A stretch of DNA of 7,269 nucleotides from Gammaproteobacteria bacterium. GTDB taxonomy: Bacteria; Pseudomonadota; Gammaproteobacteria; Pseudomonadales; JAUIKI01. Positions 6,501-7,269 of the stretch are shown piece by piece (position 1 is the stretch's first letter; the number at the start of each line of letters is the position of its first letter). Made by a program: the position numbers and the translations under genes. The notes below the pieces were generated by a model. That model was not told the DNA's origin and did no database searches. It saw only the letters and a list, made by a program, of their open reading frames with translations. The stretch is from the NCBI GenBank assembly GCA_030430875.1, contig JAUIKI010000067.1:1-7269 (forward strand), written 5' to 3'.

Positions 6501-7269
6501 ATGGAAAATAAACATATCAAGCGCCAAATGAATGAGGCATTATCTGATTGGGTGCAAACTGAAAGTCTTGCAGAATTATTAATTCCCATGGTGGGAAAGC
6601 TGTATCGTGAGTGTAATATTATCCTATCTGTCTATGGAAGGCCATTGATTAACCGTTCGGATATTGACATCATCAAAGCACATCGTTTTGTTCGTCAGAT
6701 CGAAGAAGTTGGTTTGACAGTAAAAGACACTTTTCCCATTATTGAGCAAATGATAACGATGGATTTAGGTCCAGCGCAGGTTGATGTGGGTAAGTTAGCC
6801 TTGAAATTCAAGAGAATGGAGAACGGTACAGCATTAAAAGATTTTCTTAACCAAGAACTTTCTTCTATTTTAGGGAAATCTCTAGCTTCTCATTCCACAC
6901 AAGATATTGTCTTATATGGTTTTGGACGCATTGGTCGCCTTTTAGCACGCGAGCTAACCAGCAAGGCTGGTAAAGGAAGTCAATTACGCCTAAGAGCTAT
7001 TGTAACAAGAGGAACCATCACACAAGAAGCTTTAGAAAAGCGTGCTTCTTTATTGAAAACGGATTCTGTTCATGGTTATTTTAAAGGAACGGTTGCTATT
7101 GATGTTGAGAATAAAGCACTTATTATTAATGGAAGTACCGTTTATATTATTTCTGCCAACCAACCGGAAGAGATTGACTACACATTATATGGAATTCAAG
7201 ATGCCTTAGTGATTGATAACACAGGTGCTTTTAGAGATCATGAGGCTTTAAGTCGTCATTTAAAAGCAA
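6501..7269 (+). CDS. gap: Long glyceraldehyde-3-phosphate dehydrogenase-like protein, N-terminal part (cut by window end)
   Basis: The frame from ATG 6501 stays open to the window end, giving 256 codons. AAGGA (6489-6493) sits 7 nt before the ATG, a good ribosome site. Residues 1 to about 133 are an extension that ordinary GAPDH lacks; it looks helical and charged, without a signal peptide or membrane segment. The GAPDH fold then begins: GFGRIGR (140-146) is the NAD(P)-binding glycine motif normally found near residue 8-14, DSVHG (188-192) is typical, and NTGAF (240-244) stands where canonical enzymes have a CTG(V/I)F-type motif. The catalytic cysteine (SCTTN motif) and substrate-binding residues would lie beyond the window. 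This matches a class of proteins of about 480 residues annotated as GAPDH in Vibrio, Shewanella and relatives. Family membership is clear; whether it is the main glycolytic enzyme or a paralogue with another role cannot be told from this part. It is divergent from pabB. Confidence 0.88.
   Translation, partial: MENKHIKRQMNEALSDWVQTESLAELLIPMVGKLYRECNIILSVYGRPLINRSDIDIIKAHRFVRQIEEVGLTVKDTFPIIEQMITMDLGPAQVDVGKLALKFKRMENGTALKDFLNQELSSILGKSLASHSTQDIVLYGFGRIGRLLARELTSKAGKGSQLRLRAIVTRGTITQEALEKRASLLKTDSVHGYFKGTVAIDVENKALIINGSTVYIISANQPEEIDYTLYGIQDALVIDNTGAFRDHEALSRHLKA

Noticed and set aside
6401..6589. 62-codon minus-strand frame over the pabB/GAPDH gap
   Set aside because: It covers the start of the clearly coding GAPDH-like gene on the other strand and is out of frame with pabB.

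Overview
The window is ordinary chromosomal DNA from an AT-rich gammaproteobacterium. I judge the GC content to be about 40% by eye, not by calculation. Three things point to this group: a MiaB that aligns almost residue for residue with the E. coli enzyme around its cysteines, a DUF1820-type protein (a family I know mainly from Gammaproteobacteria), and a long GAPDH-like protein of a kind I know from Vibrio/Shewanella-type bacteria. I cannot name a genus. I see no phage, IS, CRISPR, tRNA or rRNA signal.

Layout: (1) The start of a DUF1820 gene on the minus strand leaves the window at base 1. (2) It is divergent from miaB (364-1695, plus), the tRNA methylthiotransferase for ms2i6A37. The gap between them holds one good sigma70-like promoter facing each way. 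(3) miaB converges on a 944-residue membrane hybrid histidine kinase (4681 to 1847, minus), with a short terminator-like hairpin after miaB. The kinase has a signal sequence, a 7TMR-DISMED2-like periplasmic domain, a 7TM-DISM core, HisKA, HATPase and two receiver domains, but no Hpt domain and no adjacent response regulator. (4) A 362-bp gap (4682-5043) has no convincing gene. It holds a repeated TTGATCTTA motif and two plus-strand hairpins followed by T runs. (5) pabB (6420 to 5044, minus) encodes the chorismate-aminating subunit for p-aminobenzoate and folate synthesis, recognised by its PIKGT lysine motif. (6) Only 80 bp away and divergent, a GAPDH-like gene with an N-terminal extension of about 130 residues starts at 6501 and runs off the 3' end.

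The genes do not form one pathway: they cover tRNA modification, signalling, folate synthesis and central carbon metabolism. No evident new multi-gene system is present. The points most worth a second look are the orphan double-receiver kinase and the structured gap in front of it, the overlapping divergent -10 elements between pabB and the GAPDH-like gene with an SD-less pabB start, and the long GAPDH paralogue.
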